From positions 41,633,029-41,697,028 of the forward strand of contig NC_068972.1 of NCBI RefSeq assembly GCF_016808095.1: a stretch of DNA of 64,000 nucleotides, in the 5' to 3' direction. Below the pieces are notes generated by a model that did not search any database, was not told the origin of the DNA, and saw only the letters and a program-made list of their open reading frames with translations. This document shows positions 24,829-34,385 of the stretch, one piece after another. The DNA comes from Vigna angularis. Lineage: Eukaryota > Streptophyta > Magnoliopsida > Fabales > Fabaceae. A program made the position numbers and the translations under genes. Within the stretch, counting starts at the first letter, position 1. Each line of letters starts with the position of its first letter.

Positions 24829-25019
24829 GGGTTAAATATGTTTTTCGTCCCTTAAGTATCACACGATTTTGGTTTTAGTCCCTATTCGAAACTTTGATGG
24901 TTTTTAATCCTCGTAGTTTTGAAACTATTAGTATTAGTCCTTAAAAATGGACGGCGTTAAGTTTTAGTATATGTGGCAAACGGCGATGCCCAACTGCACT
25001 CTGCACTCTCTGCCACGTT
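24829..25019 (+). repeat. Left terminal inverted repeat of the Pack-MULE
   Basis: 191 bp beginning GGGTTAAATATG and ending CTGCCACGTT; the reverse complement is found at 25880-26070. A short further local duplication (TTTGCCACGTCAAACGGCGATGCC) lies just inside it. Confidence 0.9.
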
Positions 25020-25044
25020 TGCCACGTCAAACGGCGATGCCCAA

Positions 25045-25300
25045 TTCCCAATCTCTTCTGGAATATTCCCTTGCAATGAATTTCCATCTAGTTGGAGGAC
25101 AACTAAATTGCCTGAGTCGCATATATCTGCTGGAACTGAACCACGCAAGCCACTGTTTCGAATATCCAAAACTGCTAGATTCTGAAGGAGGCCAAATTCT
25201 GGAGGCATCTGTGATTGAAGATCATTCCAAGACAAATTCAAATAGCTTAGTTTTGAAAGAAGATCAGTTTCTGCAGGGATATTCCCGTGGAGATGGTTAA
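25045..25300 (-). pseudogene. Captured leucine-rich-repeat receptor-like protein fragment
   Basis: On the minus strand about 85 codons encode roughly three and a half plant-type extracellular leucine-rich repeats, including LHGNIPAE, LSYLNLSWNDL, MPPEFGLLQNLAVLDIRNS, GSVPADIC and LVVLQLDGNSLQGNIPEEIGN. Phrases such as PPEFGLLQNL and LQLDGNSL match my memory of the probably inactive LRR receptor-like kinases related to Arabidopsis At3g28040, so the donor gene is probably of that type. There is no ATG, signal peptide, transmembrane or kinase part. The frame runs on into the left terminal repeat before stopping near 24957. It is a gene fragment carried by the transposon, not a functional receptor gene. 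Confidence 0.75.
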
Positions 25301-25410
25301 AAATTAAAATAAAAATCAAAACTTCAAAAATCTCCTCCCAACAACCAAAAAAAAGGCAAAGCCTACATCACAAATTAACCCAAAAAGTTCAAAAAAAAAG
25401 AAAAAAAAAG

Positions 25411-25752
25411 TCACCTACTTCGCCTTCTATCGACGGCGTACTGAGAGAGCGGCACCACCTCCTGCAGCGGCGTGGAGAGCGACGGCGGGAGCGGCGAGTT
25501 GCGGCAAACGGGGCAGGTGCCTCTGAGTCTGAGCCAGGAATCGAGGCAACAAAGGTGGAAGAAATGGCGGCACTCGGGCATCATCTTGAGCATCTCCGAA
25601 TCCTTGTACTCGCACAAACATATGGAGCACGTGTTGTTATTCCCGTTACTATTCCGCGCGTTGTCCCTGTCGAACTGGAACCTGGGGTAGGAATTAATGA
25701 CGCTCTGGTCGAGCCCCAGCGCAACGCTGGCCTCCTCGTCGTTGTAGTGGAC
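25411..25752 (-). pseudogene. Captured RING-H2 (ATL-type) finger fragment
   Basis: Minus-strand frame open from an in-frame TAA near 25752 to a TGA at 25411-25413. It encodes a complete RING-H2 finger: CSICLCEY as the first Cys pair, MPECRHFFHLCCLDSWL as the C-x-H-x2-H-x2-C part, then TCPVCR as the last pair. A tail of SPLPPSLSTPLQEVVPLSQY follows. The spacing and tail match ATL-family E3 ubiquitin ligases, closest in my memory to ATL67. The N-terminal hydrophobic segment and GLD motif of an intact ATL protein are absent, and no in-frame ATG precedes the finger. The fragment is much richer in G+C than the window, as a recent capture from a GC-rich exon would be. A CTCTCCAG just upstream could be a captured intron end. 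Confidence 0.75.
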
Positions 25753-25879
25753 TTAGTAGAGTTCCTGGAGAGAGATAGAGAGGGGGAAGCATGTATCGAA
25801 AACCTAGATTTTCGCCGTCGTCAGGTGAGGGAGGAAGAACGATAATGGCCACGTGAGTGTCAGAATCTTATTGGCCAGC

Positions 25880-26070
25880 AACGTGGCAGAGAGTGCAGAG
25901 TGCAGTTGGGCATTGCCGTTTGCCACATATACTAAAACTTAACGCCGTCCATTTTTAAGGACTAATACTAATAGTTTCAAAACTACGAGGATTAAAAACC
26001 ATCAAAGTTTCGAATAGGGACTAAAACCAAAATCGTGTGATACTTAAGGGACAAAAAACATATTTAACCC
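25880..26070 (-). repeat. Right terminal inverted repeat of the Pack-MULE
   Basis: 191 bp, reverse complement of 24829-25019 with two visible substitutions, ending CATATTTAACCC. Confidence 0.9.
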
Positions 26071-27931
26071 ATTTTTTTATACATTAGCTTACCTTTTCTT
26101 TTGTGTTGTTTTGTTTGTATATTCTTTTTATTAATAATGATCATCTTAACGATGTGAACAGATGATGTAACAATTGATCTAGTACAGACAATAATGGTAT
26201 GGCAATATATTTTTAGGGTTGATCTTGTCATGTAAAATCTTCTTCTTTTTGTCCATATTCTATGAATGAGATGTTGCAGGTAAACTTTAAATTTAAGGAT
26301 TAAAGTTTGAAGTACGTTACAAATTTATTATTTTATGTTTTGATGAATATAAATATATTATAATTAAAATATAATTATATTTTAAAAATCTTTAAAAAAC
26401 TACTTTCACGCGCGCGCATATATATATATATATATATTGTAAATGAATTATTTTATTTCTAAGTGTCCTCAAAATATCATAAAAGTGATTTTGTTTGTCG
26501 ATAATTTCCACTTAAAGTAAGTTTTTATTTTTGTAAATCAAATGCGACTTTTATTGATTGTGACACCAACTGGTTTCTTTTATTCCCACATAATAATTAA
26601 TTGTATTTTCTTGCAACTACAAAAGCATGAGATAATTTAACGGTAATAAAATGGGGGCGCGTTATTTGACTCGAATAATATGATATAAGCAAATAATAGC
26701 GATATGATATGTAAACTAATAATAATTAAAGAACAAAAAAAAAATAAAGGACAATGTTTTTTATTTGTATATTAGAGACATTATCTTTATGTGTGCTACT
26801 TCTGGTCCACATGTCTAAAAAAAAACAATTACGTGTTCGAAACTTGTACGTTTTGTACTTGTTTTCTTAATTTAGTGTGTTAGTATTATGTAGTAAATAG
26901 TTGGCTATAAAAGTTATTATTTGTGTTATTATCACATCTATAAATGTTTAAATAAATAACTTCACTTAAAAAAATAAAAAATAAAACAATTGAGTGACAA
27001 GTTAACAATTTCAAGAACGAATTTCTGTAATAAAACTTTGAAATTTTTTTCAGTTCTCTATTACTGTTTTTTGTATTTCTGCTTACTTTTCCATTTTAAA
27101 TTTTGTAACATTTTATCTCTATTGTTTTTGTTTGTCTTCCTCTAACTTTGTAGTATTTCTGCTTACTGCTATTAAAGTTTTTAGTTTTTCTTACTGCTAT
27201 TATGTTTGCTTTTATTAAGTTTTTGCTCATTGTTTTATTTTAAGTTTTTTTCTTAGTATTTTTTTTTATTTTTTATTTTTTTGTAATGTAAAAGTTGTAA
27301 TTAAAATATGACGTCTTTATCGCTATTTGAAATGTAAAATTATACTTATATATATGTGAGGTTTAATTTATTTTTTTACTTACGGGAATTTCTACGCAAT
27401 TTTAATGAAGTTTTACTTATCATCATGACTTTTCTATTGATTTTTTACATATTTTCTCATAGAAATTTTCATGTAATTTAGTAAAATTATAATTTGAATG
27501 GTAAATTTTGAGTGAACTTTTTTCTATATTAAGTAAAAGTCATTTTAATTTGAGAGCTTCTAAGATTTTTTTTCTTATTTATTGACTTTATTTAAGCAAA
27601 ATCTTATTTATACGGTAAGTATTGTATGATTGACTTATCAATTAACACCCACGAATCGTATCTTGGTTTAATTTTTTTATGGTACAAATGTTAGTTTAAT
27701 TGCAAATTGCTAATGTGGCTAACCATAAACGTGAGTTTGAGTTGTTGGTCAAATCTTGTATTATCAATTTGTTCAGAAATAAGGCAGTTATTGCATCATT
27801 GCATGTGTCATGTTGTTGTGTTGTGTAATTACACGTTATTATTCTCATTATTTATTTATTTAGTTTAATTTAGTCACAAATTAAGAAAATATTTAATAAA
27901 GATAAACTAGTTATTAAACTGTTATCGATAT

Positions 27932-27939
<8 letters not shown>

Positions 27940-28017
<78 letters not shown>
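27940..28017. repeat. (AT)n microsatellite
   Basis: Pure AT dinucleotide run of about 78 bases. Confidence 0.9.
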
Positions 28018-28019
<2 letters not shown>

Positions 28020-28577
28020 AAAAACTCATTTCAATCTTACCCTTTTGCCTTAAAGAGTTTTTTTTTTTAAATCAAAGTTTCGTATATTAACAATAGTTTT
28101 CAAACGCTCTCTTAATCCGTCGACCTGGATTTTAAAGACAAAATTAAATTACCATGAAGCCACCAAAGTTCAAATTAAACAACATCCTAATATTATCTTT
28201 TTTATGTCTTTTTAAAACAAAACAATACCTTTATGAAGGTAGTGTATTCCAGATTAGAATAATAGGTTCGTGCACGCTATCATCAAGTGTACTACTTTTA
28301 TATATGTTTGGAATGAAAACAAATCATAATGAAAATGTGATGAATATATAGAAAATAAAGGGAAATATAATTTTTTTTATAAATTTGTGATAATTAACAG
28401 GTGAGGAAACATGAACATGTAACATATTGTTGGTTTTGCAGCTAATACAGTTGTTTCTTTCTCCAAGTAGGAACAATACCTGGTTGACAATGCATAAACT
28501 AACATTTTTTAGTGTTGTTTGTGAAGAGTTGACATATTGAAGAATATGAAAGCTCAAGCATATGCTGCGGATGCTGA

Positions 28578-28585
28578 GTATATTC
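28578..28585. promoter_or_regulatory. Candidate P1BS (PHR1-binding) element
   Basis: GTATATTC fits GNATATNC, the palindromic site bound by PHR1-type MYB factors in phosphate-starvation genes. It lies about 840 bases before the PHT1 start codon. In AT-rich sequence such a match can occur by chance, so support is mainly contextual. Confidence 0.35.
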
Positions 28586-29425
28586 TTTTGACTTTGGAAG
28601 TCTTTAATTCTAGGGATGGTTGGTACTATCTTATATATATATATATGTGTGTGTGTGAAGCTTCATTCAATGCCATGCCATATTCTTAAACCTTACAAAG
28701 TACTTCTTCTACTCCTTCAGTCTGGTTTGGCAAGCTGGTTTGTGTTCTCTCTCTATCCCTCTTGGTTTGGTTTGAAAATTCTTCTGTTTTTTTTCTTTCA
28801 TGTAAGGAAAGAGTTTTCCTATAGCAAAAATATGTGTGATTTTGAGATCATTCTGATATATTTCTGCATGATATGCAGTCACCAAATTTTCAATGGATGA
28901 AACTTGTCTGTGTGTAATATTAAAATTTCTGCATCCACAACACAATATTTTGGTCTCTGGACCTTCATCAGAGACATTAGCTACACCTGCATGCTACAGT
29001 ATATTTAGTTAGAAATGATACAAATGTATGAAAACAAAAGATCCTTTTGACTGTATCTTCAATTCATTGCTTTTAATGAGCATAAAAAAATTTAATAAAA
29101 AAACCTTCTTTCAAAATATATCTAGTTCTTTATCCAACATAAAATAGTTGGCTTAATTAGGACTGTTATGCCAGATAATTTAGTGCAAGAATCAGTTCGT
29201 TTGAATATGATCATCACTAAAGTTTTTAATTCAAAATATCCATGTCTTACATCAGCTCTTGCAAAGGTCAAAATTAGCTGCAGCAGTTTCCCAAACTATC
29301 ATTTAACATAAGTAAATTATAAGAATCGTACAATTGTCTCTTCTTTATGCTGGAATTGAGGTAGAAAGAAATTGAAATTGTAAGATATTTTGTTTGCATG
29401 TGCAGAAAGCTTGTAGTGAATAATA

Positions 29426-31113
29426 ATGGTAGGAGAACTCAGAGTGTTGACTGCACTTGATGTAGCGAAGACACAATGGTACCACTTCACAGCAATTGTG
29501 ATAGCAGGAATGGGTTTCTTCACTGATGCCTATGACCTCTTCTGCATTTCCCTGGTTACTAAGCTGTTAGGGAGACTGTACTACACAGAACCAGGTGCAC
29601 CAAAGCCAGGAACTCTTCCTCCAAGAGTTCAAGCTTCTGTCACTGGTGTTGCTCTCTGTGGCACCTTGGCTGGTCAACTATTCTTTGGTTGGCTTGGTGA
29701 CAAATTGGGGAGAAAAAGGGTCTATGGTCTCACTCTTGTGCTCATGGTGGTGTGCTCCCTTGCCTCAGGACTCTCCTTTGGCTCCACTCCAAAGGGTGTC
29801 TTGGCCACACTTTGCTTCTTCAGGTTCTGGCTAGGGTTTGGGATTGGTGGTGACTACCCTCTTTCTGCCACAATCATGTCTGAATACGCCAACAAAAAGA
29901 CTCGTGGGGCATTCATTGCAGCAGTGTTTGCCATGCAAGGATTTGGAATCTTGGCTGGTGGAGTAGTCGCCTTGATTGTTTCATATGCGTATGACCAAAA
30001 GTACAACCTTCCCACATACGAACAAAATCCAGAAGCCTCCATTGTGCCGTCATTTGACTATGTTTGGAGAATCATTTTGATGTTTGGTGCAATTCCGGCA
30101 GCACTCACCTACTACTGGCGCATGAAAATGCCTGAGACTGCACGTTACACAGCCCTCGTGGCCAAGAATGCAAAACAAGCTGCTTCAGACATGTCTAAGG
30201 TGTTGCAAGTGGAACTTGAAGCTGAAGAGGAGAAGGTGCAGAAACTGACACAGGAAAAGAGCCACAGGTATGGTTTGTTCAGCAAGGAATTTCTCAGACG
30301 CCATGGCCTGCATTTGGTTGGAACCACCACCACTTGGTTCTTGTTGGACATAGCATTCTACAGCCAGAACCTTTTCCAAAAAGACATCTTCAGTGCAATT
30401 GGGTGGATCCCTCCAGCACAGACAATGAATGCAATTCATGAGGTATACATAAAGTTCATGAACTAACTAGTGAACAAATTTTGTTCAAAAATCATGTTTT
30501 CCCACTGATTTTCTTGCAGGTATACAAGATTTCAAGAGCACAAACACTGATAGCATTGTGCAGCACTGTGCCAGGTTACTGGTTCACAGTGTTTCTGATT
30601 GATTACATGGGCCGTTTTGCCATCCAATTGATGGGGTTCTTCTTCATGACAGTATTCATGTTTGCTTTGGCTATACCATATGATCATTGGACTAAGAAAG
30701 CAAACAGAATAGGGTTTGTGGTGATATACTCCCTCACCTTTTTCTTTGCCAACTTTGGTCCAAATTCCACCACATTTGTTGTGCCAGCAGAGATCTTCCC
30801 AGCAAGGCTTAGGTCAACCTGTCATGGAATCTCTGCTGCTGCAGGAAAGGCTGGTGCAATTGTGGGAGCATTTGGGTTCCTATATGCTGCACAAAGCAAG
30901 GACCCTAAAAAGACTGACGCAGGGTACCCTACAGGAATTGGGATTAAGAACTCACTCATTGTGCTTGGGGTTATCAACTTCTTTGGAATGTTGTTCACCT
31001 TGCTGGTTCCTGAATCAAAGGGTAAGTCACTGGAGGAGTTGAGTGGGGAGAATGATCGAAGTGCTGATGCTGATGCTGAGCCTGAAGTTTCTGCTACGAC
31101 AAGTCGTGTTTGA
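29426..31113 (+). CDS. High-affinity inorganic phosphate transporter, PHT1 family
   Basis: Two exons, 29426-30442 and 30520-31113, joined by a 77-base GT-AG intron, give 536 residues (family range about 520-540). It is a proton/phosphate symporter of the major facilitator superfamily expected in the plasma membrane with twelve transmembrane helices. Visible hallmarks are the PHT1 signature [13 protein letters not shown] (residues 141-153), the MFS loop motif [11 protein letters not shown] (about 88-98) and, in the second half, [26 protein letters not shown] long charged loop rich in Glu/Lys (about residues 250-290) separates the two six-helix halves. The start ATG is followed directly by the conserved [14 protein letters not shown] region. 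The intron splits the [12 protein letters not shown] region between the halves. Boundaries of the intron share a 9-base direct repeat (AGGTATACA). The orthologue and mycorrhizal or root expression cannot be told from sequence alone. Confidence 0.95.
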
Positions 31114-31402
31114 TTGAACTCTAATCTAAGTTTGTGTATTCAAATTAATGTGTTATTTTGTACATTTTAATACTTGGTTATGGTTGTGAGATATGTTTGC
31201 ACATGATTAATTATGTCGTGGATGTGCTAGTTTGTATGTTTTTGTTTGTCTAAGATTGATACATGGTAATTGTACTTTTCCTTTTTGGATAAAAATAACA
31301 GCAATAAACAATACAGAGTAATACTCTATTACACTGTCTTAAATGCAATATATGTTTGATAATTGTCTTAATATTTTTAGAAAATCATAATTCATAATAA
31401 TA

Positions 31403-31735
31403 AGATTAGATACATTTTTAGTTTCTAAATTTTGATACGAAATTGAGATTCGTTTCTCATGGAAAATTTGATATATTCTAAAATTTTAAAAGTAAATAGA
31501 TAGAGTATTTTAATTTAATAGCTTAAATATTTTTGACATGTAAAACTTGTTTATTAGTTAATATTAAAATGAAAATTTAATAAATAAAATAAAAAACCCA
31601 AATATTAACACGTAAAAAAATTTAAAATAATTTTATTAAAAATATTATATCTATTGTAAAATTCTGTATTAAAGTTTTTGATAAAAGTGAATTTCAATTT
31701 TATAAAATTTAAAAACTAAAAATATATTTATCTTA
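31403..31735. mobile_element. Degraded inverted-repeat DNA element (Mutator-type MITE, tentative)
   Basis: The left end AAGATTAGATACATTTTTAG and the reverse complement of the right end AAGATAAATATATTTTTAG match, and similarity continues for about 80-100 bases inwards. The termini resemble a decayed version of the Pack-MULE ends (TTAAATATATTTTTAGTCCCT type). ATAATAAT abuts both ends, but within simple sequence. Confidence 0.5.
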
Positions 31736-32637
31736 TAATAATACATGTTTACTGATATTATTATATAAATAATGCTAATAAAATCGTAAATATAAGTTGG
31801 ACTTATATTTTAACCGTTAAAAATTTTATTTGTAAGGATTTTTAATTGTTAAATTTTTAACCATTATAGATATCATGTTTGTCTAATTCTCTTAACTTTT
31901 CAATATATATAATATGGATTCTTTTAAGACATTTGATAATAAAAATAAACGGAATATGTATATGTATATATTATTTATGAATCAGGAAATAACTTTTGAA
32001 CTACTTAATAATTAACACTAAGAAAAGAGATTTTTTACATATCATATTTATCAATTAGAAAAAGATGATATATCTTCATCATTCTTCTTCACATGATTGT
32101 ACTGTATACTCATGCAAAGTCAAATGTTAACGATGGAAATATTGTGCAATTGATTGAATAAAATATTGCTTTTATAGGAATTGACATTCGAATATACAGT
32201 TTAGTTATTTATTAATAATTTATGAAAAAAAAAACTAAATCAAAATAATCAAGTAAGTAAATTATCGTAAGCATGACAACTCAATTAATTAAAGATTGTA
32301 AATGATTAATTAACTAATATTGTAACTTACAATTAATTAACCCATAATCGTTTAAAGTCAAATCCAATGATATCCGAATCTTCTTTAAAAAATATAATTT
32401 TTCATGTCTGAGCTGAGTACGTAATATATATTAATAGAACTTTCATTAGACTTGAGAAACCTTTTTGTTTGGATAAATTTCTCTACTAATATATTTAGAA
32501 AAGGTACAAAAATTAATATTAACTTCATAAATTAATTTATATTAATTTTTTCACATGAGTTTTCTAAACTTTTAGTCCAGTCCTTGCGAAGAAGTTTGTC
32601 TACACATGTTTCAAGTATATAGGTTATTGATATCAGA

Positions 32638-32998
32638 GTTAAGTATGATTTTAGTTTTTGATGTGAAATTAAAATTCATTTTTATTCAAAATTTTCTTTT
32701 ATTTTAATCTTTAAATTTTAAAAATAAATAAATATAAATCTTTTAATCTAATTGTATTAAATTTTTTAGATATATTAAATTTGTTTTATGTTAACTTTTG
32801 AATTTTTTTAACATATTTTTACTTCAAATATTTGTTAAAAAATGTGCTTGACATATTAAAAAAAATTAATATAATTAAATTAGAAAGATCATATTTTCAT
32901 TTATATTAAAGTTTGAAGATCAACATGTGTTAAAGTTTTCAACAAAAATAAATTCCAATTTTACACAAAATATCAAGAACTAAAAATATATTTAATTA
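32638..32998. mobile_element. Degraded inverted-repeat DNA element, same type
   Basis: The left end GTTAAGTATGATTTTAGTTTTTGA pairs with the reverse complement of the right end, AATTAAATATATTTTTAGTTCTTGA (positions about 32975-32998), followed by AAATTRRAATTYATTTTTRTT in both. Element length is about 360 bp with no coding capacity. Confidence 0.5.
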
Positions 32999-33658
32999 TT
33001 CATATTATTGTTATTACTAATGAAAATACATGTCTACTTTTTTTAAGACAGTAAAAACTAATAAAATTATTATTATTGCTATTTTTATAATTATTAAATT
33101 AAATATAAATATATTTTTTTCTAATTTTAGTGTAATTAGTTTTTATTTATTTTATATAATTTTTAACAAAAAAATGATTAAGTTTAAGAAAACGATCAAA
33201 TAGCAAAAAGTGTGGCTAAATTTAAAAAAAATGTAAAATTGATAAAACAATTATTTTAATTTAAAAAAAACTTTTATTTAAAAGGTAAAAATGAAAAACA
33301 AATGTGAACACAAAAACATGAGAATAATATTTTATATATAAATATAGATTATTCAACCAAATTAAGGAATATTCTTCATTGTCACTTTTTCATGAGTTTT
33401 CTCACATGTCTTTTGTAGGAAAATTTAACACAATACTAGTGAAACAGAAGTTCAATTTACATAAAAAAAAAGTGAACATTATATTTAATTTAAATTTTTA
33501 AGAGAACGAGTTTATAAATCTTATTTTTTATAAAATCTACAACTTTTTTTTATCTCTATTCAGTATGAACTCATTCCTAGATTTAAAAGAAAAAATCTGT
33601 GTATATAAAGTGACTACGAGAAACACATGGATACTTTTATTAGATCGTTATAAAAAAA

Positions 33659-33880
33659 TTACCAAAATAGCTTCTTTGAAGTGGTAACTGCTACACAGTT
33701 TAAACCCTTTAAACTAAGTCTACAGGACTTGTTTACAAGTATACATGCACACCTTACCATTCTTCCCATGACCAATTTGCTGAAGTACTTGCTTTCTATA
33801 CACTTTTTCCTGCAGGTCACTTTAAGAAAACATTTTTCACATCCAATTGATGCAAATACCAATCATATAGCTGTAAGAGG
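33659..33880 (-). pseudogene. Short Ty1/copia reverse-transcriptase relic
   Basis: Minus-strand translation near 33870-33830 reads YLHQLDVKNVFL, the conserved start of the copia reverse-transcriptase core. After small deletions and stops come KVC and CRL..GLK-like remnants of the VCRLxKSLYGLK region. Only about 200 bases are recognisable, with no LTRs or other domains nearby. Confidence 0.4.
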
Positions 33881-34385
33881 TACATAATTTTATAGAAGCA
33901 AGTTAGCAACTGAAGCAAATGCTGAAGAATAATTTATATCAGCACAATCCTAAGCATCTCCAACAATAGTTAATGAAAAAACCAACTTTAACTTATGGGA
34001 AAGTTTATTTCCTTTTTCCTTCTTCCAGCACTATTTGTGGAAAAGTTTATTAAAATAAATCTTTAGAACTTACCAAAATCTGATAAGTCATCGTAAAGAA
34101 CAAAGGAAGAGATAAGATACGTATATACTTTTACCCTTCCACAGTGATCAGGTGATCAGGTAAATATGTTTGTCTGATGTTTCAATCCTGTGTTATTCTA
34201 TTTTGATTTCAAGATCTTTAAGCCTTTATTAAAATTAAGCATGCATGCCTTAATGAGATAGAAGATATAGAAAAGTAAACATATACTGAAAACATTAAAG
34301 AGTAAAACTTAAATATGGCACTTATGTTTTCCCTGCTGAGAAGTGTAACTAACACTGTATACTACATTTATGATTGCAAGCAGCA

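Larger units (their letters stand above)
24820..26079. mobile_element. Chimeric Pack-MULE (Mutator-like, non-autonomous) with LRR and RING fragments
   Basis: The element spans 24829-26070 (1,242 bp). The terminal inverted repeats are 191 bp each (24829-25019 and 25880-26070). They start GGGTTAAATATG and differ at only two positions that I can see (about 99% identity). The flanks are 9-bp T-rich near-direct repeats (left 24820-24828 eight T then A; right 26071-26079 A, seven T, A), in keeping with the 9-bp duplications of Mutator-like elements but in a homopolymer, so weak alone. The interior has no transposase. It carries two unrelated gene fragments, both reading on the minus strand: a leucine-rich-repeat piece and a RING-H2 finger piece. 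This is the definition of a Pack-MULE with captures from two loci. The near-identity of the termini implies recent activity. Confidence 0.85.
24571..26198. repeat. 190-bp tandem duplication, second unit split by the Pack-MULE
   Basis: Unit 1 is 24571-24760 (TATGTGATATGATGTTG ... ACAATAATGG). Unit 2 starts at 24761 with TATGTGATATGGTATTG and is interrupted after position 24828. It resumes at 26071 (ATTTTTTTATACATTAGC) and ends at about 26198 (ATAATGGTAT). Unit 1 carries the matching uninterrupted junction ATTTTATGATTTTTTTTTTGTACATTAGC, split here only for description. The two units otherwise agree closely. Confidence 0.85.
26199..29400. other. Intergenic; promoter region of the PHT1 gene at the right
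   Basis: No gene recognised. Contains a GCGCGC/TATATA run near 26410-26438 and a long (AT)n at 27940-28017. The right end (about 28550-29400) presumably holds the PHT1 promoter and leader. A pyrimidine-rich stretch ending TGCATGTGCAG at 29405 could be the acceptor of a leader intron. Confidence 0.45.
31114..34385. other. Intergenic with degraded inverted-repeat elements
   Basis: PHT1 3' flank, two Mutator-type inverted-repeat relics and a copia reverse-transcriptase relic, listed separately. No other gene or RNA seen. The part from about 33900 to 34385 is the 3' flank of the minus-strand CRY2 gene. Confidence 0.5.

Noticed and set aside
24957..25319. LRR frame as a functional receptor gene
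   Set aside because: No ATG, no signal or kinase domain, and the frame runs into the transposon terminal repeat.
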